Positions 1-8,800 of a stretch of DNA of 15,903 nt are shown piece after piece; within the stretch, counting starts at the first letter, position 1; every line of letters starts with the position of its first letter. The position numbers and the translations under genes were made by a program. Origin of the DNA: Myxococcales bacterium (GTDB taxonomy: Bacteria; Myxococcota; Myxococcia; Myxococcales; Myxococcaceae); contig PMBV01000487.1 in NCBI GenBank assembly GCA_003153055.1, positions 1 to 15,903 of the forward strand. The letters run 5' to 3'. The notes beneath the pieces are model-generated. The model had not been told where the DNA came from, ran no database searches, and saw nothing but the letters and a program-made list of their open reading frames with translations.

Positions 1-269
1 TCCAGCCCGGTCCGGTGTGCCTCTTCCAGGAACAGCTGGGTCCGAATCATCGTATCGAGGAATTCCCGCCGCTTCTCGGGAGCCACATAGCGAGTGCGAA
101 CGAACTCCGGCTGCCGGGAAAGCTCTGCCTCCACGTCTCGAGCGGTGATTTCCAACGAGCCAACGTGAGCGACCACCGACCGCTCCGCCCCCGGTGCATC
201 CGCCGGGCCCTTTCGGCAGGCCACTGCGATCAACGAACACACCATCAACACTGCCAGCCGGCGCTCCAT
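1..269 (-). CDS. SurA/parvulin-family lipoprotein, 5' part only (3' end outside window)
   Basis: Reading the minus strand from ATG at 269-267 gives 89 codons with no stop before the window edge. The N-terminus (MERRLAVLMVCSLIAVAC) is a basic start, a hydrophobic stretch and a Cys at residue 18, which fits a type II (lipoprotein) signal peptide; the -3 residue is Ala, not the usual Leu. A short Ala/Pro/Gly linker follows. Residues about 32-89 (VVAHVGSLEIT..VEAEL..REFL..LFLEEA) have the layout of the SurA/PpiC N-terminal helical segment: a short strand with 'it..dve', then helices ending in a Leu/Glu/Ala-rich stretch. It aligns without gaps to residues 37-95 of the plus-strand neighbour, so the two are paralogues. 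A GAAGGGG ribosome site lies 8 nt upstream. The catalytic domain would lie beyond the edge, so activity cannot be judged. Likely role: periplasmic folding factor (inference). Confidence 0.8.
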   Translation of the reverse strand, partial: MERRLAVLMVCSLIAVACRKGPADAPGAERSVVAHVGSLEITARDVEAELSRQPEFVRTRYVAPEKRREFLDTMIRTQLFLEEAHRTGL

Positions 270-277
270 GCTTCAGG

Positions 278-284
278 CCCCTTC
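278..284 (-). promoter_or_regulatory. Ribosome binding site of the minus-strand lipoprotein gene
   Basis: On the minus strand this reads GAAGGGG, with 8 nt before the ATG at 269. It supports that start codon, which also gives a proper lipoprotein signal peptide. Confidence 0.55.
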
Positions 285-332
285 AAGGTCACTGACGTTA
301 GAAAATTTCACTACCCCAAAACCGACTGGCCT

Positions 333-338
333 TATAGT
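333..338 (+). promoter_or_regulatory. Candidate -10 box (TATAGT) for the plus-strand operon
   Basis: TATAGT differs from TATAAT by one base and sits 36 bp upstream of the ATG at 374 in the A/T-richest part of the divergent region. The -35 position is poor, so this is tentative. Confidence 0.3.
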
Positions 339-358
339 GCCCAGCCATTCGCAACACC

Positions 359-364
359 AAGGAG
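359..364 (+). promoter_or_regulatory. Ribosome binding site of the 374-1267 gene
   Basis: AAGGAG lies 9 nt before the ATG at 374. It is a strong Shine-Dalgarno match and fixes that start. Confidence 0.7.
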
Positions 365-373
365 AAGTGCGGG

Positions 374-1267
374 ATGCGTCGTTTGCGGTTGGTAGCGGTG
401 GTGGGAGTGGTGGGGGCACTCGGGTTGAGTGGCTCGTGCACGTCTTCGAATCAGAAGGCGCCCACGGCTCCCAGAGGCGCCGTCCTCGCATCGTGGGACG
501 GGGGCGTGGTGACGCAAGTGGAGGTAGAGGAGGAAGCAGCGCGCCTACCCCCGCAGCTCAGAGAGCAGTTCGACACACCGGCCGGCAGGGCCGAGTTCGT
601 TCGCTCCGTCGTCACCAAGCGCCTCCTCTTGGCCGAGGCCCGTCGGCGAAGGCTCGATCAGGCTCCGCAGATCGTGCAGCAGGTGCAGGAGCTCGAGCGA
701 CGGTTGTCAGTCCAGGCACTGGTGGACGCGGTGCAGCGCGAGGCTCCGACCCCAGCCGAGGCAGACCTGCGATCCTATTTCGAGGCCCACCAAGAGCAGT
801 TTGCCAGTCCCGCCCAGAGTCACGTGGCGCGACTGCTCCTTCGTGGTGACTCGAATGACAAGAATTTGAGAAACAAGATCGACCGTCTTCGAAGCCGCCT
901 CGTCAAGGGCGAGTCCGTTGCATTGGTATGCGCCTCCGGCGACGGGCCGGAGCGGCTCAAGGGCGGGGATGTCGGCTGGGTGACCGAGGCGACGAACCCC
1001 GAGGAGCAGGCGGCGCTCCGGCTCAAGACACGAGGCGAGGTGTCAGAGGTGATCGAGCTCCAGAACGGCCTGTCTGTGCTGGTGCTGCTCGAGCGACGAG
1101 GTGCCCAGCCGGCGCACTTCGAAGAGGTGCGGGCAGCAGTCGAGAATCGGTACGAGGCCGTTCGCCAGCGGCAGGCGTTCGACACGCTGGTGCGCCACCT
1201 CACCACCGCGGCGAGCGTGGAGTTCCCGAAGGCGGAGAAGCCCGCCAAAGGGATGAAGGTCGAATAG
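374..1267 (+). CDS. Parvulin-type peptidyl-prolyl isomerase-like lipoprotein, probably a chaperone
   Basis: The protein has 297 residues. Residues 1-21 form a basic, then hydrophobic signal sequence ending LSGSC, with Cys22 as the likely lipid-modified residue (Ser at -3 is atypical). Residues about 35-125 are the SurA-like N-terminal part: a short strand, then charged helices with a heptad-like Leu/Gln/Glu pattern at 98-125. Residues about 148-243 are a PpiC/rotamase domain, recognised by KGGDVGWV at 196-203, an ALRLKTRGEVSEVIEL stretch before the last strand, and NGLSVLVLLERR at 231-242. Aligned by eye to the family, the first conserved His (usual HIL) is Leu154 and the last (usual GYHII) is Ser234. 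The fold seems intact but the isomerase site is doubtful, as in the inactive parvulin domain of SurA. A basic tail ends the protein. The giant secreted protein starts 57 bp downstream with no terminator between, so the two are probably co-transcribed and that protein is the obvious client (inference). Confidence 0.85.
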   Translation: MRRLRLVAVVGVVGALGLSGSCTSSNQKAPTAPRGAVLASWDGGVVTQVEVEEEAARLPPQLREQFDTPAGRAEFVRSVVTKRLLLAEARRRRLDQAPQIVQQVQELERRLSVQALVDAVQREAPTPAEADLRSYFEAHQEQFASPAQSHVARLLLRGDSNDKNLRNKIDRLRSRLVKGESVALVCASGDGPERLKGGDVGWVTEATNPEEQAALRLKTRGEVSEVIELQNGLSVLVLLERRGAQPAHFEEVRAAVENRYEAVRQRQAFDTLVRHLTTAASVEFPKAEKPAKGMKVE

Positions 1268-1273
1268 TTGGGC

Positions 1274-1297
1274 GGTCGGGTAGTCGGGTGGTCGAGT
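1274..1297 (+). repeat. Three tandem 8-bp units in the operon gap
   Basis: GGTCGGGT, AGTCGGGT and GGTCGAGT follow each other directly, each differing from the first by one base. They lie between the stop codon at 1265-1267 and the ribosome site of the giant gene. No stem-loop terminator is visible in the 57-bp gap. Confidence 0.6.
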
Positions 1298-1313
1298 GCG
1301 TTGGAGCAGCGTT

Positions 1314-1321
1314 GGGAGGGG
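1314..1321 (+). promoter_or_regulatory. Ribosome binding site that decides the giant gene's start
   Basis: GGGAGGGG contains the GGAGG core at 1315-1319, 5 nt before ATG at 1325. The ATG gives an immediate signal peptide. The in-frame TTG at 1268 would add 19 polar residues before it and has no ribosome site of its own. Confidence 0.7.
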
Positions 1322-1324
1322 AAA

Positions 1325-1396
1325 ATGGGCCGTCTTCTTCATTTGACTCGATACGTGTGGCTTGTGGCCTGTCTTCTGGCCACCGGGGCCGCCGCG
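1325..1396 (+). other. Sec signal peptide of the giant protein
   Basis: MGRLLHLTRYVWLVACLLAT then GAAA|Q has a basic n-region, a hydrophobic core and a small-residue cleavage site after Ala24. The LVAC at 13-16 resembles a lipobox, but it sits inside the hydrophobic core with a better type I site just after it, so signal peptidase I is preferred. Confidence 0.75.
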
Positions 1397-2812
1397 CAGT
1401 CCGTGCGGGCCATCTATCCGCTCTCACCTCTTCGCACTGGCGCCGAGGCGGCAGACATCGCCTTCGAGGTCGATGCCGCCACCAGCCAAGTGACGGTCGC
1501 GGTCGAAGGAGCCAGTGCGACCGGCCCCTTCGTTCACCTCTCGGACCTGGTGCTTCAGCGCGACCGCGGCAGCGCGGTGCCCTTTCACCTCCGGATCCCC
1601 CTCGCGACGCCCTACCCTGCCGACGGCGTCTTGAAGGTGACGGCCACGCCGAGCAATGCCGTCGGTTCAGGCGCGGCTGGCATTGTCGCATTCAACCCTT
1701 CGTCGTCGATCACGCTGACCGCGGAGCCGACCGTCACCACCAGCGGCGGCGCCATTGTCGTCACCGTGCCGCTCACGGGAGAGCTTGCGTTCGGTGAGCT
1801 CAACCTCACGGGGACGTCTGGTCAGAGCTTGAGAGCCGTCCACGGGAGTCTCAAGGAGGCAGCCGGTTCGGCTTTTGCCTCAACGACCGGACTCAGGACC
1901 CACCTCAACCTCACCGCTTCGACCGTCACCTGGACCGTCCCGACGTCGGCCGACATCCCCTTCGACGGAGTGGTGGTCGCCGACCTGGTTCTCGAGGACG
2001 CCTTCGGTCGGCGCGTGCATCGGTCGGTCGTCGAGATGGCCAGCGAGGCGCTCGACTCCATCACGGCGCTCCGGGTTCAGCCCAGCACCATCCTGATGAA
2101 GGGCGGTTTTGGCACTCGCCTCACTCTGGGGGTGGTGGCGACGTTTCTCCTCGCGGGAGAGGTCGACGTCTCGGGCGCAGGCCACGGCGTGCGCTATTCA
2201 TCCTCCGACGACGCGGTCGCCATTGCCTCCGCAGACGGCACTTTGGTGGCGCGGCAGAACGGCACGGCCGTCATCACCGTAGAGTACGGGGGCATCAGCC
2301 AGAACGTGCAAGTCGTGGTCGACTCGACCGCGACCCTCGCATCCGTGTCGATTGCGCCGACGAGCCCCGTCGTCGAGGCGGTCGGCACCGAGACCCGCGT
2401 CACCCTTGCTGGCCTCCTGACGAGCGGAACCGTGGTGGACCTCACGACGGCCTCCACTGGGACGCGCTGGGCCGTCGACGACCAGACGGTGGCGAGCGTT
2501 GGCCCCGATGGCCGGGTGACCGGGCTCCGTCCGGGGACGACGATTCTTCGGTCGGAGAACTCGGGGCTGAGCGCGTCGGTGCCACTCGTGGTGAAAGATG
2601 GGCTCCCCACGGTGACGCTCTCGGCCCCCTCCAGCGTCGTGGCTGGGGCGCGCTTCGACGTCACCGCGAACGCCACCGATGACGTGGCGGTGGCGCGGGT
2701 CGACTTCACGGTCGAGGGCGTCCCGTTCGGGAGCCTGACCACGCCGCGTATGTCTTCAGCTTCGCCGCGCCACCCAACGCCGGGGGGACACTGCGCCTCG
2801 GCGCGACGGTGA
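1325..2812 (+). CDS. Giant Ig-repeat secreted protein, N-terminal part (reading frame broken near 2745)
   Basis: This frame gives 495 residues as written, but only the first 474 or so are authentic. The tail after SLTTP (MSSASPRHPTPGGHC..) is out-of-frame read-through to a TGA at 2810-2812. Residues 1-24 are a Sec signal peptide (basic Arg3/Arg9, hydrophobic core, cleavage likely after TGAAA). Residues about 26-123 and 124-247 look like two related beta-sandwich units, each ending with a P-x-DGV motif. Residues 248-332 and 338-424 are BIG2 domains (strand pattern; RYSSSDDAVAIAS and RWAVDDQTVASVGPDGRVTG; GTAVITV and GTTILRS). Residues from 426 start the Big_7-type Ig array. Translation in the next frame from 2749 resumes the same Ig domain exactly, so this and the following entry are one gene. 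Role: exported structural or adhesive protein (inference). It lies downstream of the parvulin-like gene, probably in one operon. Confidence 0.85.
   Translation: MGRLLHLTRYVWLVACLLATGAAAQSVRAIYPLSPLRTGAEAADIAFEVDAATSQVTVAVEGASATGPFVHLSDLVLQRDRGSAVPFHLRIPLATPYPADGVLKVTATPSNAVGSGAAGIVAFNPSSSITLTAEPTVTTSGGAIVVTVPLTGELAFGELNLTGTSGQSLRAVHGSLKEAAGSAFASTTGLRTHLNLTASTVTWTVPTSADIPFDGVVVADLVLEDAFGRRVHRSVVEMASEALDSITALRVQPSTILMKGGFGTRLTLGVVATFLLAGEVDVSGAGHGVRYSSSDDAVAIASADGTLVARQNGTAVITVEYGGISQNVQVVVDSTATLASVSIAPTSPVVEAVGTETRVTLAGLLTSGTVVDLTTASTGTRWAVDDQTVASVGPDGRVTGLRPGTTILRSENSGLSASVPLVVKDGLPTVTLSAPSSVVAGARFDVTANATDDVAVARVDFTVEGVPFGSLTTPRMSSASPRHPTPGGHCASARR
1397..2065 (+). other. N-terminal region: two related Ig-like units
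   Basis: Residues 25-247 alternate hydrophobic and Thr/Ser residues as in beta-sandwich folds. The two halves share late motifs: PADGVLKVTATPSNAVG in the first and PFDGVVVADLVLEDAFG in the second, each followed by a final strand. This suggests a duplicated domain that I do not recognise as a named family. Confidence 0.45.
2066..2596 (+). repeat. Two BIG2 (bacterial Ig-like group 2) domains
   Basis: The first covers residues 248-332 (nt 2066-2320), the second 338-424 (nt 2336-2596). Both show the BIG2 order: an opening strand with 'v..P', a 'W/RYSSSD..VA.V..DG' centre, then 'G.A.ITV' or 'GTTIL' and a closing strand. BIG2 domains occur in intimin/invasin-like and other bacterial surface proteins. 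Confidence 0.75.
2741..2751 (+). other. Frameshift site: one C missing from a CCGCCG codon pair
   Basis: The sequence reads ACG CCG CGT ATG in the upstream frame. Adding one C gives ACG CCG CCG TAT GTC TTC (T-P-P-Y-V-F), which restores the open frame for the next 13 kb. The same motif occurs intact at 8068-8088 (T-A-P-P-Y-V-F) and, in looser form, at 4306-4320 (S-T-P-P-F-Q-F). No slippery heptamer is present. Confidence 0.85.
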
Positions 2813-5800
2813 CCGACTCCGCGGGCCAGCACACCTCTGCGAAAGTGGTGAGCATCGGCGTCACCGCGGGCGCGACCGCCAGCAGCACCACGGTCTACTG
2901 GGAGAGCCCCAGCGTCACCGTCGCCGCCGGCGCCCCTGTGACGCTCCGGGTATGCGACCGGCCCAATCCGCCGCCGTGCAAGGGTGGTGGCCCCGCCTTC
3001 CAGGTCGTCCGGTTCTCCGCCGACATGGATCCATTGGGCGCGGTCCAGGTCCCGCGGATGGAGCTCCGCGTCTGCAATCCGCAAACCGGAGAAAAGACGC
3101 TCGTTCCGCTTTGGGAGTTCACCTGGGTCCCGGCAACGAGCCGCGCCGGAACCTCGGTCGGTCTTCGCGCGGAGGCGGTCGACCTCGCAGGAGCGACCGC
3201 ACCAATCGAAGCCTATATGGTCCGGGTGGGCGTCGATGCCCCACCGCTTGTCACCATCTCCGCACCTGGAAGCGGCGCCTCCTTCAGCCTCGGCCGCCAG
3301 GTCACTGTGACCGGCCTCGTCGCCGACGACACGATGTCGCTCGGAGTGGACGCACGCCTGTTGGTCGACGGGCAAATCGTCAATCGAGCGCAACTCCTCG
3401 GCGGGCTGAACGGCTCCACGGCAGGGAGCGCTCCCTATTCGCTCTCCTGGACCCCTGGCTCACTCGGGCCTCATCTCCTCGAGGTCTCGGCTGTGGACGC
3501 GCACCAGCAAGAGACGCGGCGGTCCCTCTCCATCACCGTACTCGCCGACGCACCGCCCCAGCTCTCGATCCTGAGCCCCGCGTCACAGGCGACGCCCATT
3601 GTGGGCAGCTCACTGTCGCTGACCGCCGCGGTGACCGACGACTCACCGCCGCCGGTTTCGGTCACCTGGTTCGTCTCTGGAGTGCCGGTCGGTGCCTCGA
3701 CAACGTCGCCATACACCACGTGGTGGCAAGTTCCGGCTGGGTCGGCGCAGCGCCCGGTCATCGTCACCGCCGAGGCACGGGATTCCGCGGGCAATACGAG
3801 TACTCAACAGGTGACCATCACCCCGGTCTCCGACACCACCCGCCCGTCGGTCGCCCTCGTCGGCCCACCGAGTGGCGCGACCTTCACGAGCTCGCAAAAC
3901 ATCCCGGTCTCCGTCGGCGCCCGCGACGACGTGGCAGTCGCGACCATCACCGTGACCCTCGACGGCCAGCCGTTCTTCGAGGACCCAGCTCCGTCGCCAG
4001 TACCGGGCCAACCCGGAGCGTTCGCGACACACGTCATCATTCCCAAGAGCGCGCTCGTTGGGGCGACCACCCACCGTCTGGGAGCAACCGCGAAGGACAG
4101 CGCGGGCAACGTCGGCAGCGCTCCAGAAGCAGCGATCACCATCTCTGACGATCTCCCACCGGTGGTCTCCTTCGAAACGCCGGCCAGCGGAGCCAAAGTG
4201 ACGATCGGAACACCGATCGCCGTGGCAGTGACCGCGACAGACGATGTCGCCGTCACTCAGGTCGCGCTGTTCCTCGACGGCGTCGCCTCCGGGGTCCGGT
4301 CGACTCCGCCCTTCCAGTTCAACCTCACCACCAGCGGCCAACCGAGGATCGCCACTCTTCGTGCCGACGCCCTCGACGGCGCGGGTCACCAGGAGTCGAC
4401 GACCACGAAGGTCGAGCTCGCGGCAGACACCGAGCCGCCGTTGGTGGGCTTTCGGAGCCCGCCCCCCGGTGCCGTCGTCTTCGGAGGCCGCTCGCTCGCG
4501 TTCGACCTCGCCGCGACCGACAACGTCGCGGTTCGATCCGTGTCTCTCGCCCTCAATGGTCAGGCGGCGATCTCCACCAGCCAATACACCCAAGACGGCC
4601 TCTTCCGGGTGTTCCATCTCACCCAGACCATTCCCACGGCCTGGATCGGCCAGACCATCAAAGCGACGGCGACCGCGACCGACACCAGTGGGCTCACGAC
4701 CACCACGTCGGCGAACCTCACGGTGCACGGCGACACGCCTCCCACGGTGTCACTGGTAGTCCCCGCGCTCGGAGCGACCTACGAAGAAGGTACCGAGCTG
4801 ACGGTCTCCGCCCTGGTCGCCGACGACGACGGTGTTGTGGGTGTCGCCGGGCTCTCGGGTGGGCAACTCGTCGGCACGTTACCCACCACTGGGCAGGTCG
4901 ACACGCGCGTCGAGCAGAACCGAGTGGTGCGCGCGCCGATCATCTCTCAAGGGCAACCTCCGCGGGTAGGCCTGGTGGCACGCGACACCACGGGCCAAGT
5001 AGGGCAGGCCGAGGTCGCGCTCAACGTCCTCCCCGACACCGAGCCGCCCACCGCGGTGATGCTCGTTCCGCAGCTGACGCCTGACGGAGGGCCGATCTCG
5101 CTCCCCGTGGGAAGCAACCTGGGCCTCGAGGTCGACACCACCGACGACGTCTACGTCGCGGCCGTTGACCTCCTCGTCGATGGAGGGGTGTTCCCTGGGG
5201 GGCCGTGGCTCTCCTCCTCCAACGGGCAGAAGGTGACGACTCGCGTCGCCGATCCAGCCCAGCCCGGGAACATCATTCTCTCGACGCGGTGGACGGCCAC
5301 GTACAAGGGCAGTCCGCCGCTTGGTAAGCTTCCCCCCGGCACCTACACCGTCAACACTCGAACGCGCGACCTCGCCGGAAACGCGACCGAGACGACGCCG
5401 TTCCAAATCTCCATTGCCCCCTTCGTGGACCGAGAGGCACCCGGCGTCGCGCTGGAGCTCCGCAATACCCCAGGGCCGAACGTCTGCGTCGCCGGCGCCC
5501 CCGCGATGATTGCCCTTTCCGCCTCCGATGACGGCCTGATCGACGGCCTCTCGCTGAGGGCCAACGGCGTCGACCTGCCGCTGGATTGGCACCCCCCGGT
5601 TCCGGGTGCAAATCTGCTCCTCCCCTTCGTCGCCCCGAGCCTCAATGGAGGGGATCGCGACGTCTCCTTCGTCGCCATCGCCCACGACACCGCGGGCCAC
5701 ACTTCGCTGGCGAGCCTCCTCTGCGCGCTCATTTCAGATTCACCTCCGTCGCTCGCGTTGGCGGCCAACCCCGCGACGCTGACCGAGGAGAAGATGGAGT

Positions 5801-8800
5801 CGTTCGCCTTCTCCGGTGTCGACGACGTCGGCCTGAGAAAGGCGCGCATCTTCCTCACCAACACAGACCTGTCGCTCGCCGATGGCGGAACTGTCACGGT
5901 GCCACTCGCCGAGACGGGCAGCAATCGGCTCCAGGTTCGGGTGGCGAACACCGTCTCCTTCACCACCTCCGTCACGCCGACCGAATGGCGTATTCCACCT
6001 GCGGAGGCGCTCACCGGGCTCCCCCCGGCCGCCGGCGCGCTCCAAGTGGAGACCGACGGCCCGGCACAACTCAAGATCACCTACCGCTACGCGCTGGTCC
6101 CCGGCCAGGAAAGCTCGGCGGCGGCTCAGGCGTTTCTCGCGCTCGCACCCGGTGGGGTTCGGACAGTCTCCCTCCAGCAGGCACCCTACGTCGCGATCCT
6201 CGACTTCCCGACGTCGGCCGTCCGCGTCCTCTCGGTTAGAATCGACGTCACCTCCAGCGATTGGCACGGCCCCCAGACGGCCACGGTTGAGTTATTGCCG
6301 AATCCGCAGATCGACCTAGAGAAGGGCGCTCGGCGAGTCGCTTACCACTCGACCGAGTCTCTCAAAGGCCAGCCAGGCGCCCCCTTGCCGGTCTCGACAT
6401 CGCTTCGAGTGCCGAAGGGTTGGGTCGGCGCCCTTCAGTACGTGGGCGTGGGCTGCGACACGGCCGACCAATGCGCGCTCGCGCGAGGCACCACCACCGC
6501 GGTTCCCGACACGACGCCACCGGTGGTCGCAATCGAAGGCGGAGCCAGTCGAACGCTGGTGCGCGGCCAATCACTGACCGTGGGTGGCTCGGCGAGCGAC
6601 AACGTGGCCGTCGACTCCCTCGAGCTCCTCGCCGACGGCGTGCGACAAGGACGGGTCGAGGGCTTTGGTCTCGGCCGCCAAGCCTTCACCTATACGCCAC
6701 CGGCAGCGGCGACAGATCCGATCGCCCTCGCCATCCGCGCGACCGATCGCGCTGGCAATAGCCGCACCAGCCCAACTCAGTACCTGACGATGGTCGACGA
6801 CGTGGCGCCGACCATCACCCTCAACTCGCTCACCACGCCGGTCGAGAGCGCGTCAGCGACGGAGCTCGCGAGCGGACTCGTCTCCCTCCTCCAAGGCGTG
6901 CCGGCGACACTCCAATTCACCGTCACCGACGACCTGAGCGTTCAGTTGACAGAGGTCCTCTTCGAGGACGTCATCATCATGTCCCGCGCCGGCAGCGGTA
7001 GCTCGGTGACGGTGACGCCGCCTCCCGGGAGTGAGGGCACCCCATCGGCATTGACGATTCGGGCAACCGACTCGGCAGGGCACGTCTCGATCCGCCGCCT
7101 CCTCATCGAGGGTCGACGGCCTCAGGCGCCGAAGCTGAGGTTGGTACTCCCCAGCGTCGGCCAGACGATTCCCGAGGGCAGCATTCAGCTCCTGTTCAAG
7201 GCGATCGCGGGAGACGACACCGGCGTCGCCTTCGTCGACTTCCTCGTCAATGGCCAACCGGCATTGCAGCTCGGCCGCACTCAGGCGAAGGGGATCGCGG
7301 TCGCCGCGACCACCGACGCCGACGGCAACTACCTCGCCGCCGACCCTGACATTCGCGCCGCGGTGGAGACGCTCCCTGCCGAGTACCACGACACTTCGCA
7401 GTTGAGGGAGTTCCAGGGCTTCGTGTCGGTCCCAGCCGGGCTCCTCCGGCTCCCACAGACGACGAGCGTGACGATTCGCGCCGTCGCGACCGATCTCGAG
7501 GGCCACACCACCTCCGTGGAGCGGACCCTCACGGTGGTGCCCGACGCCCAGGCCCCGGTCGTCTCAATCATCGCGCCCGTCTTGAGCGACGAGATTACCG
7601 AGGGCAGTGTGCTGGCCTTCCACGGCCAGGCGAGCGACAACGTCTTCGTCGAGGCCGTGGAGGTCTTCGCGGGACCGTCGACCGACTCGTTGGCCCTCGT
7701 GCACCAGGAGGGCGGCTTCGCTGAGGAGAGCTCGGTCCCTGGGGCCTCCTTTGGGGTCTATGCGCCGGAGACCCATTTCGACTTCGTGATGCCGACCCTG
7801 GCTTCCCTCGGCGTGGCCTCCAGCACCCACTATTTCGTGGCGATGCGCGCAAGGGATGCGAGCGGCAACTGGAGCCCCCTCGATATCCTGCGCGTCCCTC
7901 TAGTCCGCGCCCTGCCGCCTGCAGTGTCGGTGCTGTCGCCAGCCAACGGAACCCCAGTGCTCCAGGGGCACTTCGTGGACGTTACCGTGCAGGTGGTACA
8001 GGAAAAAATCGGCATCGGGACCGTCGAACTTCGCGTCAACGGCACCCTCCTCCCGGTGGTGCTGACCGCGCCGCCCTATGTCTTTCGGGTTGCGATTCCC
8101 ACCGACGTCCTGGCGCTCGACATCCAAGCCCGAGCCGTCAACAGCCTGGGGTACCCTTCCTACTCGGACAGCATCCACCTACCCGCCAAAGTCGATGGCC
8201 CTCCGAACGTGGACATCCCCGTGCCGGCAGCGGGCAGCACGGTGGTCGAGGGCAACTCGGTCGTCGTGGTAGTGGCCGCCCACGACGACGATGCCGTTTC
8301 GCGCGTCGACTTAACGGTGACTGGCGGTGTCAGTGGCGCACAGCGTCTGACCAAGCTTCAAGGGCCCTATTCGTTCGTCATCCCGCTGCCCTATGGCTCT
8401 GCCGGGAGAACGCTCACGTTCCAGGCGACCGCGACCGACAGCGTGGGCCACTCCTCGCAGACACCATCGGTCTCGGTTTCCGTGGTCGCGGATACGAGCG
8501 CTCCAACGGTCAGCGTATCGAGCCCGGCCAACAACTCCAAAATCGTAGCCGGCCTCCAGGTGCCCATCGAGGTTCAGGCTGACGACAACATCGGTGTGGT
8601 CGCCGTTTCCATCGAGGTCAACGGGGCGCCCTTGGCCGTGCTGAGCGCCCGCCCCTACCGGACCATGTGGCTGGCTCCGGCGAGCTTGGTCGGAAGCACG
8701 GTGACCTTCCGAGCCACGGCGAAGGACCCATCGGGGAATGCCAAGTCAGCCGAGAGCCAACTCACGGTAGAGGGCGATGCACCGCCAAATGTTTCAATCA

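Larger units (their letters stand above)
270..373. promoter_or_regulatory. Divergent intergenic control region between the two parvulin-family genes
   Basis: These 104 bp separate two start codons facing away from each other, so both promoters must lie here or inside the opposite gene. The middle (about 296-340) is clearly richer in A/T than its surroundings. TATAGT at 333-338 matches five of six bases of a -10 box for the plus-strand operon. No convincing -35 box stands 16-18 bp upstream of it (the bases there read close to ACTACC), so an activator or an alternative sigma factor is possible. No convincing paired boxes were found for the minus-strand gene. Confidence 0.4.

Noticed and set aside
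15..849. Plus-strand open frames at 15-395 and 268-849
   Set aside because: They overlap the two lipoprotein genes out of frame and translate to Arg/His/Pro-rich sequence without a recognisable domain.
1268..1324. TTG start at 1268 for the giant gene, directly after the previous stop
   Set aside because: It would put 19 polar residues before a clear signal peptide and has no ribosome site. ATG at 1325 has GGGAGGGG 5 nt upstream.
1268..1324. Transcription terminator between the parvulin-like gene and the giant gene
   Set aside because: No GC-rich inverted repeat followed by T residues is present in the 57-bp gap.
928..1797. Plus-strand open frame spanning the lipoprotein and giant gene junction
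   Set aside because: Arg/Gly-rich shadow frame; it contradicts both well-supported genes on either side.
2741..2755. Programmed ribosomal frameshift
   Set aside because: No slippery heptamer or obvious stimulating stem-loop. A missing C restores a motif seen in sibling units, so a deletion or sequence error explains it better.
2807..3027. A separate downstream gene starting at GTG 2807 or ATG 3025
   Set aside because: Neither has a ribosome site or signal peptide, and both would start inside or after a split Ig domain whose two halves fit together at 2741-2751.
2194..4728. Long minus-strand open frames (for example 2194-3393 and 3643-4728)
   Set aside because: Low-complexity Arg/Gly/Asp-rich translations without domains or ribosome sites. 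They are antisense shadows of the Ig array in GC-rich DNA.
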